A DNA stretch of 64,000 nt from contig CM067584.1 in NCBI GenBank assembly GCA_034336665.1, forward strand, positions 5,781,508 through 5,845,507. Direction: 5' to 3'. Below, one piece after another: positions 30,729 through 45,700 of the stretch. Origin of the DNA: Luscinia megarhynchos. Its lineage: Eukaryota > Chordata > Aves > Passeriformes > Turdidae. The notes beneath the pieces were generated by a model. It searched no databases and was not told the origin of the DNA. It was given only the letters and a program-made list of their open reading frames with translations. The position numbers and the translations under genes are program-made. Numbering within the stretch: position 1 is the stretch's first letter; each line of letters starts with the position of its first letter.

Positions 30729-33700
30729 CTGCGGAGACAGCGACAGCACAGGGTCACCTCGGTGTCACCTCCCAGTGTCCCTGTGCCATCCCCCCATCAC
30801 CCCCTGGTGTCATCCCCCAGTGTCCCTGTGCCATCCCCCCATCACCCCCTGGTGTCATCCCCCAGTGTCCCTGTGCCATCCCCCCCCCCATCACCCCTGT
30901 GTCCCCCGGTGTCACCGTGCCCCCTGTCCCATACCCATGTCACTCCCCTGGGGGACGTTCCCCGGTGTCCCCCTTGTCCCTGGGCTCCCCTCAGTGTCCT
31001 GGTGTCCCCCAGTGTCCATCCTGATGTCCTTGTGTCCCCCCGTCCCCCCTCTGTCCCCATTGTCACCTCCTCCATCAGGAAGTCCCCCTGTCCCCCAATG
31101 TCCCCATGTCCCCCTGTCCCTCCCCCAGCAGGAACTCTCCGTGGTGCCCCCCTGCCCCCAGGTGCCCCCCTGCCCCCCTGTCCCCCCTGTCCCCCTGTCC
31201 CCATGTCACCTCCCCCAGCAGGAACTCTCCGTGTGCCCCCCTGCCCCCCTGTCCTCGTGTCCCCATGTCACCTCCCCCCAGCAGGAACTCTCCGTGTGCC
31301 CCCTGCCCCCTGTGTGCCCCCTGTCCCCGTGTCCCCCTGTCACCTCCCCCAGCAGGAACTCTCCGTGTGCCCCTGCCCCCCTGTCCCCCCTGTCCCCGTG
31401 TCCCCCTGTCCCTCCCCCAGCAGGAACTCTCCGTGTGCCCCCCGTGTGCCCCTGTCCCCGTGTCCCCTGTCACCTCCCCCAGCAGGAACTCTCCCTGTCC
31501 CCCCTGTCCCCCTGTCCCCATGTCACCTCCCCCGAGCAGGAACTCTCCGTGTCCCCCCTGTCCCCGTGTCCCCGTGTCACCTCCCCCAGCAGGAACTCTC
31601 CGTGTGCCCGGTGCTCCTCCAGCTCCCGGCCCCGTCCCTCGGGCCGCAGCCGCTGGTGCTCCAGCAGCTGGGACGTCACCGCGCCCAGCCAGCAGCGCAG
31701 CCGGGCCAGCTGCTGCTCCTGGGGACATTAATGGGGACATTGGGGACATTAATGGGGACACTGGGGTCACACAGGGTCACTGTGCCCAGCCAGCAGCGCA
31801 GCTGGGCCAGCTGCTGCTCCTGGGGACATTGGGGACATTAATGGGGTCACACAAGGTCACTGTGCTCAGCCAGCAGCGCAGCTGGGCCAGCTGCTGCTCC
31901 TGGGGACATTGGGGACATTAATGGGGTCACACAAGGTCACTGTGCCCAGCCAGCAGCGCAGCCGGGCCAGCTGCTGCTCCTGGGGACATTGGGGACATTG
32001 GGGACATTAATGGGGTCACACAAGGTCACTGTGCCCAGCCAGCAGCGCAGCCGGGCCAGCTGCTGCTCCTGGGGACATTAATGGGGACATTAATGGGGAC
32101 ATTAATGGGGACATTGGGGTCACACAGGGTCACTGTGCCCAGCCAGCAGCGCAGCTGGGCCAGCTGCTGCTCCTGGGGACATTGGGGACATTAATGGGGA
32201 CATTAATGGGGTCACACAGGGTCACTGTGCCCAGCCAGCAGCGCAGCCGGGCCAGCTGCTGCTCCTGGGGACATTAATGGGGACACTGGGGACATTAATG
32301 GGGACATTGGGGTCACACAGGGTCACTGTGCCCAGCCAGCTGCTGCTCCTGGGGACATTGGGGACATTAATGGGGACATTGGGGACACCAAGGGACATCA
32401 GGGACATTGGGGGGATTGAGGACATTGGGGGGATTGGGGACATTGGGGTGACACAGGCAAAATTAGGGTTTTTTGGGGTGTTTGGGGTATTTGGGGTTCC
32501 TATAGGATATTTGGGGTTCCTATGGGATATTTGGGGTTCCTATGAGCTATTTGGGGTCTGTGGTGTCTCTATGGGATATTTGGGGTTTGTGATGTTCCTA
32601 TGGGATATTTGGAGTTCCTATGGGGTATTTGGGGTTTGTGATGTTCNNNNNNNNNNNNNNNNNNNNNNNNNNNNNNNNNNNNNNNNNNNNNNNNNNNNNN
32701 NNNNNNNNNNNNNNNNNNNNNNNNNNNNNNNNNNNNNNNNNNNNNNACCGCGCAGCCCCGCCCACCGCGCCAAAACCCGAACGGCCCAAACCCCCAAAAC
32801 CCCAAATAAATATCCCAAATCCACCCCAAATACCCAAAACCCCCAAATAGCCCTGAGTGATCCCTTATCCCCCAAAATCCCAAATCTCCAAATATCCCAA
32901 ATCTCAAAATATCCCCAAATATCCCAAATACACCAAAAGTCCCAAAAGTCCCAAATACCCCAAATCCACCCCAAATAGCCCCGAGTGATCCCTTATCCCC
33001 CAAATACCCCAAACCTCCAAATATCCCAAATACATCAAAAGTCCCAAATATCCCAAATACCCCAAATCAACCCCAAATCCACCCCAAATACCCAAAACCC
33101 CAAATAGCCCTGAGTGACCCCTTATCCCCCAAATATCCCAAATACCCCCAAAAGTCCCAAATATCCCAAAATCCACCCCAAAATACCCAAAACCCCCAAA
33201 TAGCCCTGAGTGACCCCTTATCCCCCAAAAATCCCAGATCTCCAAATATCCCCAAATATCCCGAAAGTCCCAAATATCCCAAATCCACCCCAAATTGCCC
33301 AAATCCCCAAAACCCTCAAATAGCCCTGAGTGATCCCTTATCCCCCAAATACCCCAAATCTCCAAATATCCCCAAATATCCCAAAAGTCCCCAAAGTCCC
33401 AAATATCCCAAATCCACCCCAAAAATCCCAAATACCCCAAATCTGCCCCAAATACCCCAAGTACTCCAAATCCCGAGTGATCCCTTATCCCCCAAATACC
33501 CCAAATCTCCAAATATCCCCAAAAACCCCAAATATCCCAAATACCCCAAATCCCCAAAACCCTCAAATAGCCCTGAGTCATCCCTTATCCCCCAAATACC
33601 CCAAATCTCCAAATATCCCCAAATATCCCAAATACACCAAAAGTCCCAAATATCCCAAATACCCCAAATCCACCCCAAATACCCCAAAAACCCCAAATCT

Positions 33701-36700
33701 GACCCAAATACCCCAAATCCCCAAAACCCCCAAATAGCCCTGAGTGACCCCTTATCTCCCAAATATCCCAAATTTCCAAATATCCCCAAAAACCCCAAAT
33801 AGCCCTGAGTGACCCCAGATATCCCAAATACAACAAATCTGCCCCAAAACTTCGGATCCCCAAATATCCCAAAAACCCCAAATTGCCCTGAGTGACCCCT
33901 AAACCCCCAAATCTGCCCCAAACCACCCCAAAAATCCCAGAGTGACCCCAAATAGATCAATCATCCCAAATATCCCAAATCTGCCCCAAATCCACCCCCA
34001 GTGCACCCCAAAACTCCAAACTCCCAAAACCCCAAATCCCCCAAAAAATCTGGATCCCCAAATATCCCAGAGTGACCCCCAAATACTCCAAATCTGCCCC
34101 AAAAAATCCCCAAACCCCCAAATATCCCAAACCCCCCAAATCCCCAAAACCCCAAAACTCAAATCCCCCAAAATCCCCCAAAACCCAAATCCCAAAACTT
34201 AAATCCCCAAAATCCCCCAAAAATCCCCAAATCCCCAAACCTCAAAAATCCTCAAAACCCCCAAAATCCCAAATCCCAAAAATCCCCAAAAATCCCCTCA
34301 AAAGCCCCAAACCCCCCAAAATAACAAATCCCCCAAAACCCAAAAACCCCCAAATCCCCCCCAAAACCTCCAAACCCCAAATCCCAAAAAGTCCCAAAAC
34401 GCCCCAAATCCCCCAAACTTCAAAATCCTCAAAATCCCCCAAAATCCCAAATCTCCCCAAAACCCGAAATCTCCCAAATCCCCCAAAAACCCCAAATCCC
34501 CGAAAACACTCAAACCCCCAAAACCCCCCCAAATCCCCCAAAACCCCAAAACTCAAATCCCCAAAACCCCCAAACCCTCAAAACCCCCAAAACTCCCAAA
34601 ATCCCAAATCCTAAAATCCCCAAAACCCCTCAAACCCCCAAAATCCCAAATTCCCCAAAAACCCCAAATCCCCCAAAACCTCAAAACTCAAATCCCCCAA
34701 AACCCCAAAACTCAAATCCACAAAATCCCTAAAACCCCAAATCCCCAAAAAGCCCCAAATCCCCAAAACCCCAAACCTCAAAATCCCAAATCCCCCCAAA
34801 ATCCCAAAACCCCAAAAACTCAAAATCCCCAAAAACCCCAAACCCTCAAAAACCCCCAAAAATCCCAAAATCCCAAAAATCCCCCAAAACCCCCAAAATC
34901 CCAAATTTCCCAAAAACCCCAAATCCCCCAAAACCTCAAAACTCAAATCCCCCAAAACCCCCAAAACCTCAAAATCCCCGAAAGCCCCAAAGCCCCAAAA
35001 TTCCAAATTCCCCAAAACCCAAAAACCCCCAAATCCCCCAAAAACCCCAAAACCCTAAATCTCCCAAATCATCCAAAACCTGAAAACTCCTCAAAACCCC
35101 AAAACCTCAAAACCGCAAAACTCAAATCCCCAAAATCCCTGAAACCCCAAATCCCAAAAAGCCCCAAATCCCCAAAATCCCAAATCCCCAAAATCCCAAA
35201 TCCCAAAACCCCCAAAAATCCCAAATCCCAAAAAGCCCCAAATCCCCAAAAACCCCAAAACCCCAAAAATCCCCAAAACCCCCAAAATCCCAAAATCCCA
35301 AAAAAGCCCCAAATCCCCAAAATTCCAAATCCCCAAAAATCCCAAATCCCAAAACCCCCAAAATCCCAAATCCCAAAAAGCCCCAAATCCCCCAAAATTC
35401 CAAATCCCCAAAATCCCAAATCCCAAAACCCCCAAAATCCCAAATCCCAAAAAGCCCCAAATCCCCAAAACCCCAAACCTCAAAATCCCCAAAACCCCCA
35501 AAATCCCAAATCCCAAAAAGCCCCAAAACCCCCAAAATCCCAAATCCCAAAATCCCCAAAACCCCAAACCCCCAAAATCCCAAATCCCCCAAAACCCCCA
35601 ATTCCCGAAAACCCCCAAATCCCCAAAATCCCAAATCCCAAAACCACAAAACTCCAAATCCCCAAAACCCCAAAACTCCAAATCCCCAAAATCCCAAATC
35701 CCAAAATCTCCAAAATCCCAAATCCCAAAACCCCAAAACTCAAAATCCCCAAAACCCCCAAAATCCCAATTCCGAAAACCCCCAATTCCCGAAAACCCCC
35801 AAATCCCCAAAACCCCAAAACTCAAAATCCCCAAAATCCCAAATCCCAAAATCCCCAAAATCCCCAATCCCAAACTCCCCAAAATCCCAAATCCCAAATC
35901 CCAAAGCCCAAATCCCAAAATCCCCAAAATCCCCAATCCCCTAAATTCCCAAAACCCCAAAAATCCGAATCGGAGTATTTTAGGATTTGGGTGGATTTGG
36001 GGTTTTGGGGTTTTTTTAGTTTGTTTTTTTTTAGCATTTGATTTTTTTCCAGATTTGGGATTTTTTTTTTCGGATTTGGGATTTTTTTCCGGATTTGGGA
36101 CATTTATCAGATTTGGGATCCTTTTAGGATTTTGGGATTTTTTTTTAGGATTTGCAATTTTTTTGGGGTTTGGGATCTTTTTTAGATTTGGATTTTTTTT
36201 TTTTTATATCGAGTTTTTTCAGATTTGGGAATTTTTTAGGATTTGAAGTTTTTACCAGATTTGAGATTTTTTTCATATTTGCTTCTTTTTTCAGATTTTG
36301 GACTTTTTTTTAGATTTGGGATCCTTTTAGATTTGGGATTTTATTTTTATTTAGGATTTTTTCCGAATTTGGGATTTTTTCAGATTTGGGATTTTTTTAG
36401 GATTTGGGCTTTTTTTAATATTTGATAATTTTTTCAGATTTGCTTTTTTTTTTTTAATTTTTTTTCGGATTTGGGACTTTTTTTAGATTTTGGATATTTT
36501 TAGGATTTGGGGTTTTTTGGGGATTTAGGATTTATTTAGGATTTGAGGTTTTTTTTCCTAGATTTGGGATCTTTTTCGGATTTGTGACTTTTTAATTTTT
36601 AGCATTTAGAATTTTTTTTTAAATTTAAGATTATTTTTATTTTGATTTGGGATTTTTTTTAAGATTTGAGGTTTATTTAGGATTTGAGGGTTTTTTCCAT

Positions 36701-39700
36701 ATTTGGGCTTTTTTTCATATTTAGGATTTTTTTCAAATTTGAACTTTTTTCCACATTTGCAATTTTTTCTTATTTAGCCTTTTTTTCAGATTTAGGATTT
36801 TTTTTTTGGATTCGTGATTTTTTACATTTATTTTTAAAATTTAATCTTTTCAAATTTAATTTCAAATTTAATTTTTAAATTTATTTTTTAATTTAATTTT
36901 TTAAATTTAATTTTCAACAATTTTTTTTCCCCCTGCCCTTTTTCCACCATTCCCTTTCTCCCCAAAAATTCAAAATTTTTTTTCCCATTTATGATTTTTT
37001 TTTAAGATTCCCCTCCCTTCCAGAATTTTCATAGTATATTTTTTGGGATTCAATAATTTTTTCCACATTTGCACTTTTTTTCACATTTAGCCTTTTTTCA
37101 TATTGGATCATTTTTTCAGATTTAGGAATTTTTTTAGGATTCGTGATTCTTTAAATTTATTTTTAAATTTAATTTCTAAAATTTATTTTTTGAGTTTTAA
37201 AATTTATTTTTAAATTTAATTTTTAAAATTGATTTTTTAATTTGAGTCTTAAAATTTATTTTTTAATTTGAGATTTAAAATTTATTAAATTTAATTTTTA
37301 AAATTGATTTCTTAATTTAATTTTTAAACCTTATTTTTTGAGTTTTAAAATTTACTTTTAAATTTAATTTTTAAACTTATTTTTTAATTTAATTTTTAAA
37401 CCTTATTTTTTGAGTTTTAAAATTTTACTTTTAAATTTAATTTTTAAAATTGATTATTAAATTTAATTTTTAAAATTTACTTTTTGAGTTTTAAAATTTA
37501 CTTTTAAATTTAATTTTTAAAATTGATTTTTTAATTTAATTTTTAAAATTGATTTTTTGACTTTTAAAATTTATTTTTAAATTTAATTTTTAAAATTGGT
37601 TTTTTAATTTGAGTCTTAAAATTGATTTTTTGAGTTTTAAAATTTACTTTTCAATTTAATTTTTAAAATTCATTTTTAAATTTAATTTTTAAAATTTACT
37701 TTTCAATTTAATTTTTAAAATTCATTTTTAAATTTAATTTTTAAAACTTATTTTTTAATTTGAGTTTTAAAATTTACTTTTAAATTTAATTTTTAAAATT
37801 GATGTTTTAATTTAATTTTTAAAACTTACTTTTTGAGTTTTAAAATTAACTTTTAAATTTAATTTTTAAAATTGATTTTTTAATTTTTAAAACTTATTTT
37901 TAAATTTGAGTTTTAAAATTTACTTTTCAATTTAATTTTTAAAATTGATTTTTTAATTTGAGTTTTAAAATTAACTTTTAAATTTAATTTTTGAAATTGA
38001 TTTTTTAATCTAATTTTTAAAACTTATTTTTTAATTTGAGTTTTTAAAATTTACTTTTCAATTTAATTTTTAAAATTGATTTTTAAATTTAATTTTTAAA
38101 ATTTAATTTTTAATTTGAGTTTTAAAATTTACTTTTAAATTTAATTTTTAAAATTGATTTTTTGAGTTTTAAAATTTATTTTTTAATTTGAACTTTAAAA
38201 TTTACTTTTAAATTTAACTTTTAAAATTGATTTTTAACTTTAATTTTTAAAATTGATTTTTTGACTTTTAAAACTTACTTTTCAATTTAACTTTTAAATA
38301 TACATTTTATAATTGAATTTTTTAAATTGAATTTTTTAAATTGAATTTTTTAATTGAATTTTTTAAATTGAATTTTTAAATTGAATTTTTTAAATTGAAT
38401 TTTTTAAATTGAATTTTTAAAATTGAATTTTTAAATTGAATTTTTTAAATTAAATTTTTAAATTGAATTTTTTAAATTGAATTTTTTAAATTGAATTTTT
38501 AAATTGAATTTTTAAATTGAATTTTTTAAATTGAATTTTTTAAATTGAATTTTTTGAATTGAATTTTTTGAATTGAATTCTCCTTCAATCTCCCCCTGCC
38601 CTTTTCCCGCCCGTCCGTCCCCCCGCCGCCCCGGTAGCCCCTGCTCCCCCCTGGTAGCCCCTGGTAGCCCCTGCTCGCCCCTGGTAGCCCCTGCTCGCCC
38701 TGCTCGCCCTGCCCCCCGGTAGCCCCTGGAGCCCCACTCCCCCGGTAGCCCTGCTCCCCCGGTAGCGCCGCTCCCCCGGTAGCCCTGGGAGCCCCGCTCC
38801 CCCGGTAGCGCCGCTCGCCCTGCCTCGCCCTGCTCCCCCGGTAGCGCTGCTCCCCGGTAGCGCCGCTCCCCCGGTAGCTCCCGGGAGCCCCTGCCCCCCC
38901 GGTAGCCCCGGGAGCCCCGCTCGCCCCGGTAGCCCCGGGAGCCCCGCTCCCCTCGGGAGCCCCGGTAGCCCCGGGAGCCCCGGTAGCCCCGGTAGCCCCG
39001 CTCCCCCCGGTAGCCCTGGTAGCTCTTGGGAGCCCTGCTCCCCCGGCAGCGCCGCTCACGGGGCCTGGCAGAGCAGGCGGCGGCCGTCGCGCAGGCGCAG
39101 CAGGAACACGTGCGGCCGCTTGCGGTACTGCGGGTGCGCCTGCGCCAGCGCGTGCGGCAGCGGCAGCGCCTCGGCAGCGCCCCCGCGCGGCTCCCGCAGC
39201 AGCAGCAGCCGCGGGCCCCGCAGCTCGGCCGTGACGCACTTCCAGCCGCGGCGGCCCCAGGGCGCTGGGGAGAGAGGGAAACAGGGAGATCACACTTTGG
39301 GATCATAGACAATGGGGAAATCACAACGTGGGGAAAAATCACAACATGGGGAACAGCACACAATGGGGAACATCACGCAGTAGCCGCGGGCCCCGCAGCT
39401 CGGCCGTGAAGCGCTTCCAGCCGCGGTGGCCCCAGGGCGCTGGGGAGAGAAACGGGGAGATCACACATTGGGATCATAGGCAATGGGGAAATCACAGGGT
39501 GGGGGAACATCAAAAAATGAGGAAATCACAACGTAGGGAAAAATCACAATGTGGGGAAAGTCACAAAAATGGGGAACATCACAATGGGGAACATCACAAC
39601 ATGGGGAAAGTCACAACGTGGGGAAAAATCACAACGTGGAGAACAGCACAACGTGGGGAAAAACCACACAATGGGGAAAAATCACAACATGGGGAACAGC

Positions 39701-42700
39701 ACACAATGGGGAACAGCACGCAGCAGCCGCGGGCCCCGCAGCTCGGCCAGGACGCGCTTCCAGCCGCGGCGGCCCCAGGGCGCTGGGGAGAGAAACGGGG
39801 GGGTCACAAATGGGGAAATCAGCAATGGGGAAATTGCAACGTGGGGAACGTCACAAATTGGGGAAAGTCACAAAAATGGGGAACATACACAATGGGGAAA
39901 TCGCAACGTGAGGAACATCACAACATGGGGAAAGTCACCAAATGGGCAACATCACAATGTGGGGAAATCACAACGTGAGGAAAAAATCACAAATTGGGGA
40001 ACAGCACAAAATGGGGAACAGCACAATGTGGGGAAATCACAACGTGGTGAAAGTCACAAAAATGGGGAACGTCACGCAATGGGGAACATCATAACGTGGG
40101 GAAAAATCACAAATTGGAGAACATCACAAATTGGGCAACATCACAACGTGGGGAACAGCACAACATGGGGAAAGTCACAACGTGGGGAAAAATCACAAAA
40201 TGGGGAAAAATCACAAATTGGGGAACAGCACGCAATGGGAAAATCACAATGTGGAGAAAAGTCACAAAGTGGGGAAAAACCACACAATGGGGAACATCAC
40301 AAATTGGGGAACATCACAATGTGGGGAAAGTGACAACGTGGGGAACAGCACACAATGGGGAAATTGCAACGTGGGGAAAAATCACAAATAGGGGAAAGCC
40401 ACAAAATGGGGAACAGCACAACGTGGGGAACATCACAACACAGGGAAAAATCACAACGTGGAGAAAAAACGTCACAAAATGGGGAACAGCACAACGTGGG
40501 GAAAGTCACAAAAATGGGAACAGATCCCACAACAGGAAACATCACAAAATGAGTAACATCATAAAATGGGAAAAATCACAAAATGGGAAAAATCATAAAA
40601 TGAGGAAAGTCACAACGTGGGGAACATCACAAAATGGGGAAATCATAAAATGGGAAAAATCACAAAATGGGGAAAAATCATAAAATGGGGAAATCATAAA
40701 ATGGGGAACATCACAACGTGGGGAAAAAAGGTCACAAAATGGGGAACAGCACAACGTGGGGAAAAATCACAACGTGGGGAAAGTCACAAAAATGGGAACA
40801 GATCCCACAACAGGAAACATCACAAAATGGGGAACATCATAAAATGGGGAAATCACAAAATGGGAAAAATCACAAAATGGGGAAAAATCATAAAATGAGG
40901 AAAGTCACAACGTGGGGAACATCACAAAATGGGGAAAGTCACAAAATGGGGGAAATCACAAAATGGGAACGGATCCCAAAAATGGGAACAGATCCCACAA
41001 TGGGAAAAGATCCCAAAATGGGAAACATCACAAAATGGGAAAAAAGTCACAAAAATGGGGTTGGGGAACCCAAAATCGGGATTGGGAAACACAGAAATGG
41101 GAACAGATCCCACAAATGGGAACAGATGCAAAATGGGAAAAATCACAAAATGGGAAAAGATCCAAAGAATGGGGGAAGATCCAAAAAATAGGGAAATATC
41201 CCAAAATGGGGAAAATCACAAAACGGGGAAAGTCAGAAAATGGGAAAAATCACAAAATGGGGAAAATCACAAAAATGGGAAAAATCACAGTAATGGAGAA
41301 AAAAAATGGGGAAAATTCCAAAAATGGGAAAAGATGAAAAAACCGGGAAGAGATCCAAAAAATGGGGAAATATCCCAAAATGGGGAAAATCACAAAATGG
41401 GAAAAATCAGAAAAATGTGGTTGGGGAACACAAAAATGGGGTTGGGATGGGGGAAAACCGAAAAAAATGGGATTGAGAAAGGGAAACCCCAAAAATGGAG
41501 TTGGGAAACACAAATATGGGAAAAATCACAAAAGCAAAAAACCCCAAAATGGGAAAAGATCCCAAAAAAATGGGAAAAGATCCCAAAATGGGGTTGGGAT
41601 GGGGAAGCCCCAGGGACTGAAATCCCAAAATTCCCTCAAAACCCCCCAAACCCCAAAATATCCAAAACCCCCAAACCCTCCCCAAAATCTCCCAAAAATC
41701 CCCCAAAATCCCTCCCAAATCCAGCCCTTAACCCCCCAAAATTTGCCCAAATTTGCCCAATTTTTTCCCCAAATTTCCTCCAATTTTCCCCAAATCCCCC
41801 CAAATTCCCTGAAATTCCCTCAAATCCCCAAAAATCTTTCAAAAATCCCCCCAAATCCCCCAAATCCCCTCAAATCCCTCAAAATCCCCAAACCTACCCC
41901 AAACTCTTTCAAAATCCCCCAAATCCCCCAAATCCCCCTCAAAATTCCCCCAAATCCCCCAAACTCTTTCAAAATCCCCTAAATCCCTCCCCAAATTCCC
42001 CTGAAGATTCCCCCAAATCCCCAAAATCTCCCAAAAATCCCCCAAATTCCTGAAATTCCCCCAAAGTCCCCCTAAACTTCCCCTAAAATCTTTCAAAATC
42101 CCCCCAAAATCCCCCCCAAATCCCCCTCAAATTCCCCTAAAACCTTTCAAAAATCCCCCCAAATTCCCCACAAAATCCCCCCCAAACTTCCCCAAAAACC
42201 TTTCAAAAATCCCCCCAAAACCCCCTGAAATTCCCCCAAACCTCCCAAAATCTCCCCAAAAATCCCCCCAAAATTCCCCCTGAAATTCCTTCAAAATCCC
42301 CAAAAATCTTTCAAAAATCCCCCAAATCCCCCAAATTCCCCCAAACTTCCCCAAAATCTTTCAAAAATCCCCCCAAAATCCCCCAAAATTCCCCCTGAAA
42401 TTCCCTCAAAATCCCCCAAAACTTCCCCAAAATCTTTCAAAAATCCCCCCAAAATTCCCCTCAAAATCCCCCAAACTTCCCCCAAAACCTTTCCAAAACC
42501 CCCAAATCCCCCAAAATTCCTGGGAAATTCCCTCAAATCCCCCAAAATCTTTCAAACTTCCAAAATCTTTCAAAAATCCCCCCAAAATCCCCTCAAATTC
42601 CCCAAAATCCCCCCAAAATCCCCCCAAATCCCCTCAAACCCTCCCAAAATCTCCCCCCCAATCCCCCCAGACCCCCGTGCTGACCCTTTTTGCCGTCGCT

Positions 42701-45700
42701 CTCCGCCAGCACCTTCCGGGCCAGCTCCCCGCGCAGGGCGGGGCCCCCCGGGGGCTCCGCGGGGATTTCGGGGCTCGGGGCCGGGGGGGCATCGGGGGGA
42801 CCCCCCTGGGGCTCCTCCTCGTCGTCCCTGCGGGGGGATCCCCAAATACCGAGGGGAACTCGGGGAACCGCCGCGGACCCCGAGGAGTTCCCGGGAAACC
42901 ACGGAAATTCCAACCGAAATAACACCAAAATTCCCGGAAAATTCCATCAAATCCCACAAAATTCCCATAAATTCCAATCAAAATCCCACAAGATTCCCAC
43001 AAAAATCCCAGAAATTCCAACCAAAATCCTGGAAAATCCAACCAAAATCCCACCAAATTCCCAGGAAATCCCGTAAAATCCCACAAAATTCCAATCGAAA
43101 TCCCACAAGATTCCCACAAAAATCCCACAAAATTTCCACTAAATCCCAACCAAAATCCCAGAACATTCCATCAAATCCCGGTAAATTCCCAGAAAATCCC
43201 CGCGATGTTTCTGTAAAATCCCGTAAAATCCCAGAGCATCCAACCAAAATTCCACCAAATTCCCAGGAAATTCCATAAAATCCCACAAAATTCCACCAAA
43301 ATTCCAATCAAAATCCCACAAGATTCCCACAAAAATCCCACAAAATCCCAGAAATTCCAACCAAAACCCCAGAACATTCCATAAAATCCTAGAAAATTCC
43401 CGGAAATTTTCCACAAAATTCCATTAAATCCCACAAAATTTCCATAAATTCCAATCGAAATCCCACAAGATTCTCACAAAAATCCCACAAAATTTCCACT
43501 AAATCCCAGAAAATCCAACCAAAATTCGCAGAAAGTTCCCAGAAAACCCTTCCAAAATTTCAGAAAATTCCCAGAAATTCCCAGAAAATTCCCAGAAATT
43601 CCCAGCAAAAATTCCCAGAAAATCTCAGAAAATTCTCCAGAAAATCCAACCCAAATCCCAGAACATTCCATCAAATCCCGGTAAATTCCCAGAAAATCCC
43701 CACGACATTTCCGTAAGATCCCGTAAAATCCCAGAATATCCAATCAAAATCCCACCAAATTCCCAGGAAATTCCATCAAATCCCACAAAATTTCCATAAA
43801 TTCCAATCGAAATCCCACAAGATTCCCACAAAAATCCCAGAAAATCCCAACCAAAATCCCAGAACATTCCAACACATCCCGGAAAATTTCCATAAAATGC
43901 CATTAAATCCCAAAATATCCAACCAAAATCCCACCAAATTCCCAGGAAATTCCATCAAATCCCACAAAATTCCCATAAATTCCAATCAAAATCCCACAAG
44001 ATTCCCAGAAAAATCCCACAAAATTTCCACTAAATCCCAGAAAATCCAACCAAAATTTCAGAAAATTCCCAGAAATTCCCAGAAAATTCCCAGAAAATCT
44101 CAGCAGAAATCTCAGAAAAATTCCCATAAAATCCAACCCAAATCCCAGAAAATTTCCATAAAATTCCCAGAAATTCCCAGAAATTCCAACCAAAATCCCA
44201 GAACATTCCATCACATCCCGGAAAATTTCCATAAAATGCCATTAAATCCCAGAACATCCAACCAAAATCCCACCAAATTTCCGGGAAATTCTGTAAAATC
44301 CCACAAAATTTCCATAAATTCCAATCAAAATCCCACAAGATTCCCACAAAAACCCCACAAAATTTCCACTAAATCCCAGAAAATCTAACCAAAATTCCCA
44401 GAGAATTCCCAGAAAACCCTTCCAAAATTTCAGAAAATTCCCAGAAAAAAATTCCCAGAAAATCTCAGCAAAAATTCCCAGAAAATCCAGAAAATTCTCC
44501 AGAAAAGCCAACCCAAATCCCAGAACATTCCATCAAATCCTGGTAAATTCCCAGAAAAACCCCACGACATTTCCGTAAAATCCCGTTAAATCCCAGAACA
44601 TCCAACCAAAATCCCAGGAAATTCCCAGGAAATTCCATCAAATCCTACAAAATTCCACCAAAATTCCAATCAAAATCCCACAAGATTCCCACAAAAATCC
44701 CAGAAAATCCCAGAACATCCAACCAAAATCCCACTAAATTCCAAGGAAATTCCATTAAATCCCACAAAATTCTCCCAAAATTCTAATCAAAATCCCACAA
44801 GATTCCCACAAGATTCCCACAAAAATCCCAGAAAATCCCAGAAATTCCAACCAAAATCCCAGAACATTCCATCAAATCCTAGAAAATTTCCGTAAAATCC
44901 CGTTAAATCCCACAACATCGAAACAAAATCCCACCAAATTCCCAGGAAATTCCATTAAATCCCACAAAATTCCACCAAAATTCTAATCGAAATCCCACAA
45001 GATTCCCACAAAAATCCCACAAAATTTCCACTAAATCCCAGAAATTCCAACCAAAATTTCCATAAATTCCCATAAATTCCCAGAAATTCTCAGAAAATTC
45101 CCAGAAAATCTCAGCAAAAATTCCCAGAAAATCCAACACAAATCCCAGAAAATTCCCAGAAAATTCCCAGAAATTCCAACCAAAACCCCAGAACACTCCA
45201 TCAAATCCCAGAAAATTCCTGGAAAATTCCCAGGAAATTCCACAGAATCCCACAAAATTCCCATAAATTCAAATCAAAATCCAACAAGATTCCCACAAAA
45301 ATCCCACAGAATTTCCACTAAATCCCAGGAAATCCGACCAAAATCCCAGAAAATTCCCCGAAAAGTTCCAGAAAAATTCAAGAAAAATTCAAGGAAAATT
45401 CCCAGGAAAAATTCCCAGAAAAAAATCCCAGAAAATCCAACCCAAATTTCATAAAATTCCCATAAAATCCAATCAAAATCCCAGAGCATTCCCACAAAAT
45501 CCCACAAAATTTCCATAAAAATCCAACCAAAATTCCACAAAATTCCCGTCAAGATAAAAAAAAAAATTCCCACAGAATTCCCAGAAAAATCCATCAAATC
45601 CCAAAAAAATTCCCAAAAAATTCCAAGAAAAAAAAAATCCCAGAAATTCCTGGAAAATTCCCACAAAATCCAACCTGAATCCCATAAAATTGCCTCCAAT

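Larger units (their letters stand above)
39280..41595. repeat. Minisatellite AACGTGGGGAAAAATCACA
   Basis: About 130 units of 12-20 bases (ATGGGGAAAATCACAA, ACGTGGGGAACAGCACA). Two copies of the PH exon acceptor half are embedded near its exon end. Asn/Trp/Gly-rich frames are artefacts. Confidence 0.95.

Noticed and set aside
38512..39010. Collagen-like Gly-x-y frame ([10 protein letters not shown] type)
   Set aside because: Arises from the GC-rich repeat seeded at the PH exon donor; no collagen domain context and the frame leaves the true PH reading.
39060..39264. Beta-spectrin PH domain
   Set aside because: The first impression came from the KKKHVFKLRL-like motif, but the GRRGWK start, SKRPHVF-type strand and the Sec7 exons upstream fit PSD/EFA6.
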